Of a stretch of 64,000 nucleotides of DNA, positions 35,916 to 47,663 are shown piece after piece (position 1 is the first letter of the stretch; every line of letters begins with the position of its first letter). Below the pieces are notes generated by a model. It searched no databases. It saw only the letters and a program-made list of their open reading frames with translations, and was not told where the DNA came from. Origin of the DNA: Cephalotus follicularis (Eukaryota > Streptophyta > Magnoliopsida > Oxalidales > Cephalotaceae). The stretch lies in contig BDDD01002367.1 of NCBI GenBank assembly GCA_001972305.1, positions 62,001-126,000 of the forward strand, read 5' to 3'. Made by a program: the position numbers and the translations under genes.

Positions 35916-37247
35916 TCAACCTGGTGGCATGTCTGGTGCTGTCATATCTGTCCCTCTGTGAAGGGAGTAAACTCTTGTTGTAGCCCCTGGTCTGTTACCA
36001 CCAGCTCTGGCTGTACTGGTGTGGGGTGCTGTATAACTCATCCTCTGCGCTCCTGATGGCTGAGATGACTGGGTCATACCACTGGCCGTGGTCTGCTTCT
36101 TCACCGGTGCTGTCACAGGCATCATTGCTTCACTAAGAGATTGCCGAGGGCAATCTCTCTTCATGTGCCCTTCCTTGCCGCACTTGTAACATGCAGAGCT
36201 TCCCTTCTTGCATTCTCCTGAATGCAGCTTGCCACAAACTTCACACTGAGGCACCTTGTTGCTCTGATAACAACTCCCTTGAACATTGCTAGTAACTGGA
36301 GCCATCTGTGTCTACTGAGAAGTTCCTCCTCTGACGTTGCCTGAGGACTGAGATCCCCACTGCTTCTGAGCCTTGGAGGGGTTCTCCGCTTACTCAAACT
36401 GAGATGAAGATCTCTTCCGTCCTTGCTCTTGACGCATCCTCTGGTCTGCTAGGCTCGACTCTACTCTTTTGACAGCTTCCACCAAGTCGCCAAACACCAA
36501 CCATGGGGTGACAGACACCATATGTCTGATCTCGGGTCTCAGGCCATCAAGAAACTTCTGACACCGCTTCTCTTGATCTGCTACCAGGGCTGGAGCAAAA
36601 TGGGACAAGTCCATAAAATGATACTCGTATTGAGATACAATCCCATTACCTTGCCGCAGATACAGAAACTCCTTTCTCTTCTCTTTAACGAACGTGGGCG
36701 GAAAGAGGTACTGCCTAAACTCCTTCTTGAACTTCTCCCACGTGATCTCTGCCAAGCTCTCGTGCCGAGCTACAAGAGCATCCCACCACCTTCGTGAACC
36801 TCTTGCAAGGAAGAAAGATGCATTCCTTGCCCTCGTGTCCTATGCTATCTCCAACTGAACGAAGATCTCTTCTAAGTGGTTCAACCACGCATCTACATAC
36901 ATGGGGTCTCCTGTTCCCTCAAAGGATGTTGCTCCCAACCGTTGCATGCGTTCCACAGGAAGAGGTTGAGGTCTGGCTAAACCCATAGCTTGAGCCCAAG
37001 TTGTCATCGTCTACATCATCTCTGTAGGTCCACTAGCGGGCATCAGAGGAGGCCTACGCGCAACTAACTGCGCTGCTGGGACTTGCTCCTCTGGTATCTG
37101 CTGCGCTCCCTACTCTTCAACTCCCACATGCGCTTGTTCCTTTGGCGCTTCCATAGGAACCTCTTGCTCCACTATCTGGCGAGGAATCGCACTTCCTCTG
37201 CCTCTGCCACGATCTGCACGACCTCGGCTACGTGTCTTAGGTGGCAT
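35916..37247 (-). pseudogene. G1 gag (only gene of the element), five stops
   Basis: About 443 codons on the minus strand, starting MPPKTRSRGRADRGRGRG at 37247. An acidic, proline-rich N-terminus is followed by the retrotransposon gag domain (WWDALVARHESLAEITWEKF, then RQYLFPP and FLDGLRPEIR; about 36390-36860). Near the end are two zinc knuckles, CEVCGKLHSGEC and CYKCGKEGHMKRDC (about 36150-36250). The product would form particles and bind element RNA. The frame ends at 35918 after RVYSLHRGTDMTAPDMPPG, the point where related chromoviruses run on into protease, and the polypurine tract is only about 75 bases away. In-frame stops fall after VEE, EMM, EIA, QFE and TSQ; all are TAG or TAA where Gln is likely, so they look like C-to-T decay of a once open gene. 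Confidence 0.88.
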
Positions 37248-37372
37248 CGTCTTCTACAACAACACGCTAACGTATCACGAAAACGTTGCAACCTATATGC
37301 AATGCATGAATGCAACCCAACATGATACCCCACTAGATAACAAAGAAAGCACAAGGAAAATGAAAACCTTCT

Positions 37373-37383
37373 CTCTGATACCA
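37373..37383 (-). other. G1 primer binding site
   Basis: Minus strand TGGTATCAGAG, three bases inside the 5' LTR end at 37387. Matches initiator tRNA-Met and confirms minus orientation. Confidence 0.92.
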
Positions 37384-39235
37384 TGCTATCAGGACCCGTT
37401 CCTGCTAACTCTATGGGACACGTGCACTAACAGGGGATGGCGCTCCTCTTTCCAACAACCCTCTTAAACTAAAACTGCCCGAGGAGAAAGCCTGGGCTGG
37501 GTTGGGCGCGCAGCTAAAATGGTAGTCAGGGCAGAGGATCCAACTCCTCTCCTGCTCATGCCCCGCGCACAACTTAAAACCAAAGCTCCAAACGCGCCGT
37601 ATCACTTATGCCCAAAGCTTTACTTAACCAAGGCTCCAAAACGCGCCGCATTACTTAAGCCCCAAGTGCTCCTCACATAGCCACTCAACATAACGGGCAA
37701 AGCATGCCCGGGGAGAGCACACACGTGCAACTCATGAGCTCACTTAACCACCTGTGGTCCAACATGCCCGGGGACACTCCTTGTCCTCGGGTCTTTCTCC
37801 TTCTAGGGCTAAAACATCCTTAGCCAAAGTTCAAAAATGTTGCACATAACTAACGCCCTAGGGAGAAAACAACATAAGCGCATGGGGAGAAACCCATGCA
37901 CGCCACAGTGCTCACTTAAACTGCCCTGGAGACCACGCATACATATATTGTCCCCCAGCGTACAACCCTGCTCAACACAACAAAAAAACAAACATCAAAA
38001 CGCATAACATAACTTAAACATTAAAATCAAAACTTATGCCCGTCCCGGGGCCTTCTTCTAACCAGCCATCCCTGGCATATACCCGAGGACTCCTTCTCGG
38101 GGTCATACTCAAAGGCCAACCTTACCCGGGGGCAGCCTACCTCCATGGGTATCACTCTAAAAAATTAAGGCATCCACCTAGCCTTAACTATTCTCCCCCA
38201 CTAAGCTCGTCTTCGCTATACTAGCCCGGGGACTCTCTAGCTCCCCTGCCAGGACTGGGATCACAAAACTCAAAACATGAAAAGTTCATAAAAACATAAG
38301 ATAAACACATCTGTGAACGCAACACATCCATAACATATCTCGAAAGCATAAAACCATTACATATTTATCCTCTGGCATACATACACACTGCCTCATCTGG
38401 CAGGCAAAAGAATAAACGAAGCTTACTATCTGTACAAAGGTACTCTCAGCTACTCTACTACAAAACAAGGGTAAAGGAACACATGGAATGCCCCATGCTA
38501 TGCAAGTGCTAAACGCCTGAGCTGGCGTTCCAAGCTGCTGAGCTCAAAAACTTCCTTGCTAGCTATCTACTGCTGGGCTGGAGTGTCTCCTCCAGCTGGC
38601 AGGTCTGCAAAACAGTCTGTGAGGGGATTAGTCCAACTGACTAAGTGAATGAGAACAAAACATCCTCTGGTACCTTCTTAAAAACGAATGTGTTGAAAGA
38701 AAGCTTACCATGAGCATGAAAAACTATCCCAACTGGGGAAAAGACTGTAGCAAACATATGTCATGGCATACAATAAAGAAACGCTCAAAGTACTTGAAAA
38801 ACTAACTCTTTCTCTGCTTAGCTGATTCTAGAACGTTCATGAAAGCTGAAATAAACTTAAGAGTACAACTCATTAAATGAAAGGTATCTGATAAAGAACT
38901 GGGGTCCTTTCCGGCTAAACACCCGAGGAGAACAACTAAGCTAGGAATTGGCTTTTCTTTGCTATGCTGATCTAGGCCGAAGCCTGCTAGTTACATAATA
39001 TAGTTGCCAAATTATAGTGGCGCTGAGCTGATCTAGGCCGAAGCCTGCTTGGCAGTTGTAACTCCCGAGATTTCCTTGTATTGTAATTTCATAAATGTAT
39101 TTGTACTTTTGAATTGTGGAATTAATAAAGAATGGATTCTTTCCAAATTTGATGATGTTTTCCCGAATTATGGTGATGTTGTTTTTAATCAATTATATAC
39201 TTAGAAGTGTGATTACTTGGTAATTATACTAGAGG

Positions 39236-39395
39236 CAGTCGACTGGTGTGGAGGACCAGCCGACTGGATGGCTGCATATGGGGACAGTCGACTGGTGGGA
39301 TGAACCAGTCGACTGGCCAACTGTCGTGACACTTGGCAACAGACTGCCAGGCTAACAGCCGACTGCCAGGGAAAGGCTGACGACTGGATTGTACT
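39236..39395. repeat. GTCGAC palindrome array 1 in solo LTR A
   Basis: Six units of the CCAGTCGACTGG type: CAGTCGACTGGT, CCAGCCGACTGG, ACAGTCGACTGG, CCAGTCGACTGGCC, CAGCCGACTGCC and a weaker GACGACTGGA. Spacing is 10 to 50 bases. Confidence 0.88.
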
Positions 39396-40192
39396 CTGTT
39401 TATTGCATGTGGCAGAAATCACATACCATAGCTGATAGATGGAAGTAGAGGTCACCTGTGCTTCATGCAGCCGAAGGAAAGGATGTAAGGGACACCTGTG
39501 GATCATGCAAACTTCATAAGGCAGAGAAAATCAGACATGTGAGTGTGTGCATGCATGTGAATGAGGGAATATGGCTTTGGTGCCATGTGAGGGGGAAAGG
39601 GAGAAAAGACCCTGCATAAAAACGTCTCACTCATTCCTCTCGTCCTGGTACTGTTAAGTTGAGAACCAGAGAAAATAGTAGAGAGAAAACACGAAGGGAG
39701 GAGGAAAGGAGAGTGTTGTGCATTGTTGAAGCTTGGAGCTCAAGGTGGGAGCTGTCCTTGGAGCTGCTGGGCTTGGAGTTGGAGCTTCTAGGGAGCTCAG
39801 AACGTCACTGATTGGAACGAAAAGAGGTGGACTTACACATTCCTAACTTGGAATCAAAGGTAGGGGATGTTGTAATGGCATTTTGAGTTTAAACTTACTG
39901 CATGTTCCATTATTCGAAATGCCTGGTTTTGTGAGTTGTAGCTACTGAATTTTGAATGTGGTTGCTACTGTTTTCCACTACTCTGCCTGCCTACTGAGAA
40001 TCAATGTGATTATTGTGCATGCATGTTGAACCTTATATGGCTTGGATTGCATGATGAAATGAATGTTGGATAAACTGTTATATGGATAATATGACAACCA
40101 ATAGTTGTATTCCTTGTCCCTGAGCTTAAGTTATCTGCTTAATATGATCCGTTGGAATAGATAGATCGATTTGTATGCCACTAGTTCGCAGA

Positions 40193-40457
40193 GCAGCCGA
40201 TTGTCGAAGGAATACAGTCGACTACTCAATGAGACCAGTCGACTGTCAATGGAAAGCAGTCGACTACCCATACTTCATACTACCCAGAAATGGTAACCTG
40301 GGAAATGTTCTCGTATGGGTGCACTGTAACAGTCGACTGTTGAAGAACAACAGCCGACTGCCTAATGGACAGTCGACTGGTAGAAGGAACCAGTCGACTA
40401 CTGATACTGCTCGACCCAGAACAGTCAACTGGTAAGGATTCCAGCCGACTGGTTGGA
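40193..40457. repeat. GTCGAC palindrome array 2 in solo LTR A
   Basis: Ten units in 265 bases, including CAGTCGACTAC, CCAGTCGACTGTC, AACAGTCGACTGTTG, CAGCCGACTGCC, ACAGTCGACTGGT, CAGTCAACTGGT and CCAGCCGACTGGT. Lies about 800 bases downstream of array 1. Confidence 0.88.
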
Positions 40458-41903
40458 CTGTTGTTTGCCTAAAACAATGCGAAGCGATCCCGGTTCCTGT
40501 TAGGATGCATTTGAGCATTTGTATGCATTGCATATGTACTGTTTACTGCCTGTTTTGTACTGGCTGTACTTGGATTATGATTTCTAATGTGTTGCTACTT
40601 AGAAATTCATACGTAAATTGAAAATGCTATATGAATATTAATATCATATTTTCAAGCGTCTTTGGAAAGCGATTTCCACTACTGAAACTGTTTAAAAGTA
40701 TTTTCTACTGAAAATGCAAATATTTCAAATGTTGTCGCTTTTGGAAACATTTTGAAAAATAACCTGCCTGTTGTGGATCTAAACGATTACTACTGTCCTG
40801 TTTACTGTACTGTTACTGCTTGAATTCACTGTTTGCTCTGTGAATTGTTATGTGTTTGTGCTTGAGCCACTAGTTGCATGGCGAAGACTGCCAGCGCCGA
40901 CTAGTGGGGGGTTGACCTAGGGGCCAGGAGTATGGCTGGGTAACTCACTGTCCTGTACTATTGCTTCGCTTGGTTGCCTGATGTAGGGGCCGGAGTAGGA
41001 GTGTAGCCTGGGGCCAGGAGTTGGCGGCGCTACACATACTGCCTGTTGTGGTCCTATGTGGACATCCTGCCTGTTGTAATCCTGTGTGGACATCCTGTAC
41101 TGGCTGTTGGTCCTTCTCAGACATTACTATGCTCGTTGATGTAAACCTGGCCAGGTTACTATTGTACTGTTTTTGCATACATATATTTTCTTATATATGT
41201 ACCCACTGATATTTACCGTACTGTTAAATATATATATTTTCGTGTGTATATAAACTGGAATTTCTACTACACTGCATCATTCATGCATTCATATCATGAC
41301 ATGCATTTAATTTTAATCCTGAACTACTTTTATGACTTAGCCGAGTGAGGACAAAGGCTAACCCCCTACTTTACAGATTGATGCAGTGGACTGTTGGATT
41401 CGCTTGGACGAAGAGCAAGTGTTATGTTGTTCTAGTTTTACTATTCTTCTGTTGTGCAATAAACTGAGTTGTTAAAAGGTTTCTGATGTACCTTTCTTAT
41501 GGATGTAACCTGATGCATTTTAATCTTGTACTATAATTCACGCTCCGTTTTGTGGGCTTTTAACTATAATGACTTGTATTTGGGTAGCGTGCAGTATGGG
41601 ATGCACGTTACGTATGTTTCAGCTTATGAATCTTATGCTTCCGCACTGCTATCTGTTTAAAAGTTTAAATTTTATGGTTTTTGCATAAGCTGGATTTACA
41701 TGTTAATTGCCTTTACCGGTTTAATGTCTGTCTACCGAAAGGCTGGGTGTGACAGCAGTAACTGTCGAGAACCCATGGTTCCCTTCTGTGCTTGCTATTT
41801 CTTACTTATCTGGGCTGATGGCATGACTACCGAGGACAAAGTCCTCCTCTAGAAGACTTACTGAAAGGCTCTAATCTCTATTTATGCAACTTAGCTCTGC
41901 TGT

Positions 41904-42275
41904 ACTCAAACCCTAAACACCATCATAGACAATAGTGTAAAGGAGATCCAGGTAGGACTTGGGGATAGTCTCGCCCGGCTTCCTATCATAGACAATAATA
42001 GACCGAGGACGTTGGAGCTATGTACATAGTGCTCAGCTACACTCAAACCCTAAACACCATCATAGACAATAGTGTAAAGGAGATCCAGGTAGGACCTGCG
42101 GACAGTCTCGCCCAGCTTCCTATCATAGACAATAGTAGACCGAGGAGGTTGGAGCTATGTACATAGTGCCCGGCTGCACTCAAACCCTAAACACCATCAT
42201 AGACAATAGTGTAAAGGAGATCCAGGTAGGACCTGGGGGCAGAATCACTCAACTTCCCATCATAGACAATAGTAG
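41904..42275. repeat. 137-bp tandem repeat in G1 5' LTR
   Basis: Units start at 41904, 42041 and 42178, again exactly 137 bases apart, each with two ATCATAGACAATAGT copies. Counterpart of 26983-27345. Confidence 0.88.
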
Positions 42276-42987
42276 GCTGAGGAGTGGGGTTGAGCACGTA
42301 CGCGTTACCTTACTGGAAAGTGACTAATTCACTTGAAGAACTTGAGCTCTAGTGCTCGAGAAACTCTCTTTCTCTCTCTTTCTGTCAAAGAAAACATACA
42401 AAGATTCTAGGGAAACAAATTCCAGTTAGAAAGCTCTCACTGTACTGGGGATTAGAGACTGAAAGAGTTATCAACAACATCATGAAACAACTAGAAACAT
42501 AGAAAGGATGTCCCACTCACAGTTCTTGCTACTTCCTTGGATGTTAGCGTCCCTTCTTTTCTGCTACACTCTTCCTCTTGCTTGACTGCTTATTTCCTTG
42601 TCTGCTTGCTCTTTTTGTTAGGGTCGAACACTTCAAGATTCTTCTGGTCTAGGCGCTAAGAACGGACGGAAGAAGAAAACTAGAACTCTTTCTCTCTTTA
42701 AAACTCTCTATCTGCTGAAGCTAGAAGAAAGGATAACTACAACTCAAAAAGTCTCCACACTAACCCCAACTTAAGCCGTAAAACATCTTGGAAGTTGGAA
42801 TCTTCCCCAAGAAGCTTTGCACTTAAGTCATTCAACTTCCACTCATCATGCTTTACACTTGGGCTTATAACATAAATAACACTTAACCTTCCTCTCTCAC
42901 TCAATTAAGTCCAAAGCCCATAAAAAAAATTATACACCATAGAAAAAGCTCTTCTCTTAGGCTCCAAAACAGCTATGGGGCGTTACA

Positions 42988-43889
42988 GTGTAAGCTTTCC
43001 CAAGACAAAGGATATCTCAAAGGATAGCTAGTTGTGTAAGAGCTTGTACCCTAACCTATATGCCAAGAAGGGTAAAACAAAATGGACAAGAGTTTATCAA
43101 AATTGTTCCACCTTAAGTAGCTACTAGGCCTTGGTGATCAAAATCAAAGAAGGGGGTTTGAGAAATTCAAGCTCCAAGCTTGAGAATCAAGATGGAGATG
43201 GCAAAACCCTAGGTTTTCCTTCTCTTTCTTATTTTCTCTCTTTGGTCAGCTCCAAGCTAGGATATTTGAGGAAATTCTCCTACTTTCCAAAGGATAACAT
43301 CCCTTACATATTAATTAAGATAAAGTGAGGTAGTGACATGTGTCAACCATCCATTGGTGACACATCTCACAAAATCCACTTAACCAATATATGATTTTAT
43401 ACGTATCACCAAGATATAAATGTCCAACATTTATTGAAATATCATTCTCGGGTAAGGACTCTAAAGTCTCGGTTATTATCGGTAGTATCGATAAATTACC
43501 GAAACACCCCCAGAGTTCGGTTAACCCATTCTAAATAGTCCAGACCTATTTAGATGCTTCTGGACTAATATCTAATATTATCCAAGTGCAAAATTAATCT
43601 AATTAATTTCCTCAAGTATTTATCACACGCTGCCGTAACGCATGACTTTTTCATGCCATCAGTTCGCGTGTACTATAATCCCTCGTCATACTTGGCCCCA
43701 ACAAAGATCTAGGGTAAGAATACGTGTCACCCCTAATTGTACCTCAGTAACTAAAATATCTTATCAGTACTAGGACTTTCAACAGACTTCTCTGGAAATC
43801 TAATTTCCAGTCGACCTCAACCTTGGCCAAGGATTTCAACAGTCCAAAGTACAATCAGAGCAAATTAGGGCCGATCACCTTCACTTAGG
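42988..43889. other. Unassigned repeat right of G1
   Basis: 42988-42992 (GTGTA) is the G1 target duplication; the rest continues 22805-25151. AT-rich with no protein domain. Contains a perfect hairpin CTGGAAAT / ATTTCCAG (43792-43810, 3-base loop) and a CCAGTCGACC motif right after it. Confidence 0.45.
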
Positions 43890-44090
43890 TGTGACGATCC
43901 TGTTCACGTGTTTAAAAAATTTTAAATTTATATCGCAAGTGAACGGTTGTGCAGAACGGGTCTAACACTAGGAAATCAAGTTAAAATAATTTTAATCTAT
44001 TTAACCTAGGCATAGCATGCAAAATTGAAGGTTATTAATCAAAACTACTCATAAACATGTATAAATAAACCAAATAATTTAAAACAGGGA

Positions 44091-44225
44091 GAAAGGCGTT
44101 GACGCTTTGTCAAGGCGTCGACGTGAATCAATTTAAGGCAGGAAACTGTCAATGCTTGTCATAAGGCGTCAACGGTATAAACTTAAGCACTGAAAGCGCC
44201 GACGCTTTCTATCAAAGCGCCGACG
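44091..44225. repeat. GTCGAC array 1 in Athila-like LTR
   Basis: Units GGCGTTGACGCTTT, AAGGCGTCGACGTG, AAGGCGTCAACGG, AAGCGCCGACGCTTTC and AAGCGCCGACGG; AAGCGTCGACGCTT type. Confidence 0.78.
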
Positions 44226-45040
44226 GATAAACGTTTTGAATTAAAAACTAATAAAAATTAAAGCATGCAAATAAGAGATTAACAAGGCAGTAAATAAACT
44301 AACTAAAATATATGAGAGAAAAGCGGTTTTAGGGTATAGAAACTCACCATAAATTATATTGGACAATTCACTTACTTGAACGATCAAACCTTGGTAACCA
44401 ACAGTAGCTAGGTCGATACAGAGTGTGACTGTGATAACAAATCGTATGAGTAGTCATGCTAGGTCTATATGGAGTATGGCAGCGGTGGTGAATCGTATGA
44501 GTAGACATGCTAGGTCTATACGGAGTGTGTTCGACATGACAAACTGTATGAGTAGACTCCATTGATTGCGTTAAACACCATATATTCAACAACTTTCATA
44601 TTCACCGATAAGATGTTTGTGGATTTTATTCAGATAGACAAAGTGTGTGTGAAGGAAGAAATTTGAAGAACAAATCGAATATTCAAGGATTTTTATTGAT
44701 GGAATTGAAGCAATACAATTTAGGCTTTGTTCTAACCCCAAAACCTTAAAACTTTAGCTACTAGACATTGTAATAAACTAAAAACTAAAAAACAAGAAGA
44801 GAAGTGGCCACTGTTGTAAAAATCATTGACATCGTTTGTGCAACCACTCTCCTCTATTTATACATTACAAATACATAATGGAAAAGGAAAATAATCTTAA
44901 CCTAATTAACCCTGTTAAAGAAAGAATTACAATCCTAAAAACTTTCCTAAAATACTTAAATAATCAGTTGCTACAACTTCCAGGAATTGTTTTGCCGGTA
45001 AACAACATTCACGTGCGCGACTTTCCATTTAAAACAGAGC

Positions 45041-45180
45041 TCAAAGTGTCGACGCTTTATTCATAGCGTCGACTGTTTTAATATGTGTATTTGAACAAAG
45101 CGCCGAGATGCACATAAAACATTTGGCGCTTAAGGGGTTAAGCGTCGCCACTGTTGAGTAAAGCGTTAGCGCTTTCACAC
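45041..45180. repeat. GTCGAC array 2 in Athila-like LTR
   Basis: Units AAGTGTCGACGCTTT, TAGCGTCGACTGTTT, AAGCGCCGAGATGC, AAGCGTCGCCACTG and AAGCGTTAGCGCTTTC. Confidence 0.75.
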
Positions 45181-45659
45181 GTGACATGTAACCGACCAAA
45201 GCTTGATGAACTGAGGACAATGCATGAGTTGAATTTGCCGAGAATTGAGTAGAGAGCAATGGCCGAGCACCAGAGCTGACTAACCAAATAAACTTGACCA
45301 GTGATCAGTCCAAACTTGCTAAGCAGAGATACCGAGAAGACTATGAAGTATTATCCAGACCAATCATACCAAGCAGACTTGTCGAAATGATGAGCTGCTG
45401 AGATGAAGTGTTGATCCAACCATGAAGATCATCCGAGCATGAAACTACCCTTTTTCGAAGCAGACCATCAAGAGAATCCAAGCACTACTTTGCAGAGATG
45501 CTGAGATGCCAAGCATGGTAACGATGGTAGAGCAAAGAATGTACACAAGAATGGGGCAGGCTTGAGTTGTTTGTCAGACCAGAGATGAGGTGTTGAGCTA
45601 AGCAACCACAAAGTGCCGAGCAGAAAACGTAGAAGAAAGTGTCGAGCAGAGATGAGGAA

Positions 45660-45795
45660 GCTTAAAGCATCGATAGTGTGATCTTGGAGTCAGTGCTTAA
45701 GGATGTACAAGATAAGCATCGACGCTTTAAAGTGAACCATCAGCGCTTTAAAGATTGGTGTCGACGCTTATAATGAAAGTGTCGACGCTTTGTTC
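45660..45795. repeat. GTCGAC array 3 in Athila-like LTR
   Basis: Units AAAGCATCGATAG, AAGCATCGACGCTTTA, ACCATCAGCGCTTTA, GGTGTCGACGCTTA and AAGTGTCGACGCTTTG. Confidence 0.78.
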
Positions 45796-45945
45796 TCTAA
45801 TTTGCAGAATTTGAACCAATTTCACTTCACTTTGATATTTTCCTTTTGTAGCTGAAAATCAATTAAAACATACCCAAGTAATCTGATCCAAGCATAAAAA
45901 TATAACAATTAACTCAATAAAAATAACATATTTTTATGCTAAACA

Positions 45946-46448
45946 AATACCCCCATACATAGACTTTGTTTGTCCTCAAGCAAACAAAACGAAAAACTAA
46001 AGCTAACACAAAGACACGAACAAACCAGAAACTAGGAAAAGAAGACAAAAACTAAAATCATAACTTACTTTCGTAGAAATCACGATTGCATTTAGCATAT
46101 CCAACAAGTCGTTAAACCCCTAGGTGGCCCTAGTGGACGAGTTTTGTCTCGTGAGTGTTTTCCAGTGAATAAACACATAAAATTCTGTTCATCAAAACCT
46201 TTTAAAATAAGCAAAATATATCTCCACTTAAAAATTCATAGGCAACCCCCATACTTGAATTTTATTATCTCGTTCGAAGTTCTAGAATCAAAACACATCT
46301 CAATTAAGGAGTTTTACCAAAATTTTCTTTTTATTCCTCATTATTCACGAATCAAGATATGCATTCTTAGTAACAATGAATGCGTAAGAAATATATGAAA
46401 AACAATGCAATAAATGAAAACAAAAGGGGTATGGGTTACCGAATAAAA
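45946..46448 (-). other. Athila 3' untranslated tail and polypurine tract
   Basis: On the minus strand the family-typical TTGAGGACAAACAAAGTC and TATGGGGGTAT precede the LTR. A plus-strand ORF (46144-46398) shows no domain. Nothing else was recognised. Confidence 0.75.
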
Positions 46449-47660
46449 TCATGGAGGATCAAAGTAATGTGGCTCATGCAGATCCATGGCCTCCTCCATC
46501 GGTGTAGCCAAAAACTCTAAAAACTTCTCCCACCACTGTCCATTTAGCTTGAAAACATCTTCAGTACGTGGCTTACAAATCTCAAAAGCACCATGTGAGT
46601 AAACAGTTTTAACAACATAGGGACCATCCAAACGGGATCTAAGTTTACCAGGAAACATGTGTAAATGTGAATTATATAAAAGAACCTTGTCTCCTACTTT
46701 GAAAATTTTCTGCACAATCCTCGTATCATGAAAGGCCTTGGTCTTTTCTTCGGAAATTTTAGCATTGTCATAAGCATCATTCCAGATTTCTTCCAACTCG
46801 AATAGTTGGAGAGCACAATGACTGCCCGCAATGCAACGATCAAAATTGAATTTCTTAATTGCCCAAAAGGCTCAATGTTCTAATTCCACCAGAAGATGAC
46901 ATGCTTTATCATACACAAGCCGGTAAGGGGATTGACCAAGGCCAGTCTTGAAAGCGGTCCGATAAGCCCATAAAGCGTCCACAAGTCGGGTGGACCAATC
47001 CTTTCTACTGGGGATGACTGTTTTCTCAAGAATTTGCTTAATCTGGCAATTGGATACTTCAACTTGACCACTTGTTTGCGGATGGTAAGGCGTAGCGAGC
47101 TTGTGAGTAATCCCATATCTTTTCATGAGTGCTTCAAAAGAACGATTGCAAAAGTGGGTACCCCTATCACTAATGATGGCACGTAGGGTACCAAAACGAG
47201 AAAAGATATGTTCCTTGAGAAACTTGACAACAACAGAGTTGTCATTGGTTCAACAAGGTATCTCCTCTATCAACTTCGAAACATAGTCTACAGCCAAAAG
47301 GATATATAAATTCCCATTCGAATTGGGAAAAGGAACCATGAAATCAATTCCCCAAACATCAAAAATTTCCACAGTCAAAATCATAGTTAAGGGCATCATA
47401 TTCCTCTTAGTCACACGACCTAGAGACTGACAAGAAGCACAAGTCCTACATTACTGAAAAACATCTTTGAAAATTGTCGGCCAATAAAAACCACATTGTA
47501 AAACCTTGGCCGCTGTCTTGGTTGGGCCAAAATGGCCACCACATGCCTGATCGTGACAAAAAGAAATAATAGATCGATACTCATGATCAGGAGCACATTG
47601 TCGCATAATCCGGTCGGGACATGCTTTAAAAAGATAAGGATCATCCCAGAAAAAGTATTT
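46449..47660 (-). pseudogene. Athila-like integrase
   Basis: Broken frame on the minus strand. The zinc-finger region gives HFGPTKTAAKVLQCGFYWP and CASCQSLGR (about 47430-47560). The catalytic core shows [13 protein letters not shown] (first Asp), [12 protein letters not shown] (second Asp) and [12 protein letters not shown] (Glu, about 47060), so the DDE triad is readable. Stops occur after the IEEIPC text and after LLVELEH. The C-terminal part, 46449-46796, is the FKVGDKVLLYNSHLHMF segment. The enzyme would insert element DNA into the genome, but this copy is dead. Confidence 0.88.
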
Positions 47661-47663
47661 CCC

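Larger units (their letters stand above)
39057..41754 (+). mobile_element. Solo LTR A with perfect GCAGT duplication
   Basis: TGTAACTCCCGAG...GGCTGGGTGTGACA, 2.70 kb, flanked on both sides by GCAGT (39052-39056 and 41755-41759). The intact G1 3' LTR reads CTTGGCAGTAACTG at this site, the empty allele. It has no coding content. A CCTAACTTGGAATC / GTAGGGGA block (39844-39866) is shared with LTR T1, and TTAGCCGAGTGAGGACAA (41338-41355) with the G2 LTR. It is the product of LTR-LTR recombination or deletion. Orientation is taken from the shared blocks. Confidence 0.93.
25152..42987 (-). mobile_element. Non-autonomous gag-only gypsy element G1 (TR-GAG type)
   Basis: Minus-strand element. Outer ends are TGTCAGGACCC (25152) and GGGCGTTACA (42987), flanked by ATGTA and GTGTA, a 5-bp target duplication with one change. 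Without nested insertions each LTR is about 2.9 kb. The 1.56-kb interior holds a tRNA-Met primer site, one gag frame and a polypurine tract. There is no protease, reverse transcriptase or integrase, and no room for them, so it must have used enzymes from a related autonomous chromovirus. C2 inserted in the 3' LTR and solo LTR A in the 5' LTR. This layout matches the published TR-GAG class of plant elements. Confidence 0.85.
37387..42987 (-). repeat. G1 5' LTR, interrupted by solo LTR A
   Basis: Outer coordinates of the second G1 LTR. Sequence is 37387-39056 plus 41760-42987, about 2.9 kb. The end reads TATCAGGACCC, so the terminal TG has decayed to TA. Orthologous positions to the 3' LTR are clear throughout, with scattered substitutions. 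Confidence 0.9.
43890..45945 (-). repeat. Athila-like 3' LTR
   Basis: On the minus strand begins TGTTTAGCATAAAAATATG at 45945, right after a TATGGGGGTAT purine tract, and ends GGATCGTCACA at 43890. About 2.06 kb, with three palindrome arrays. The left boundary is inferred from the TG/CA rule and could shift, because no second LTR is in view. Confidence 0.7.
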
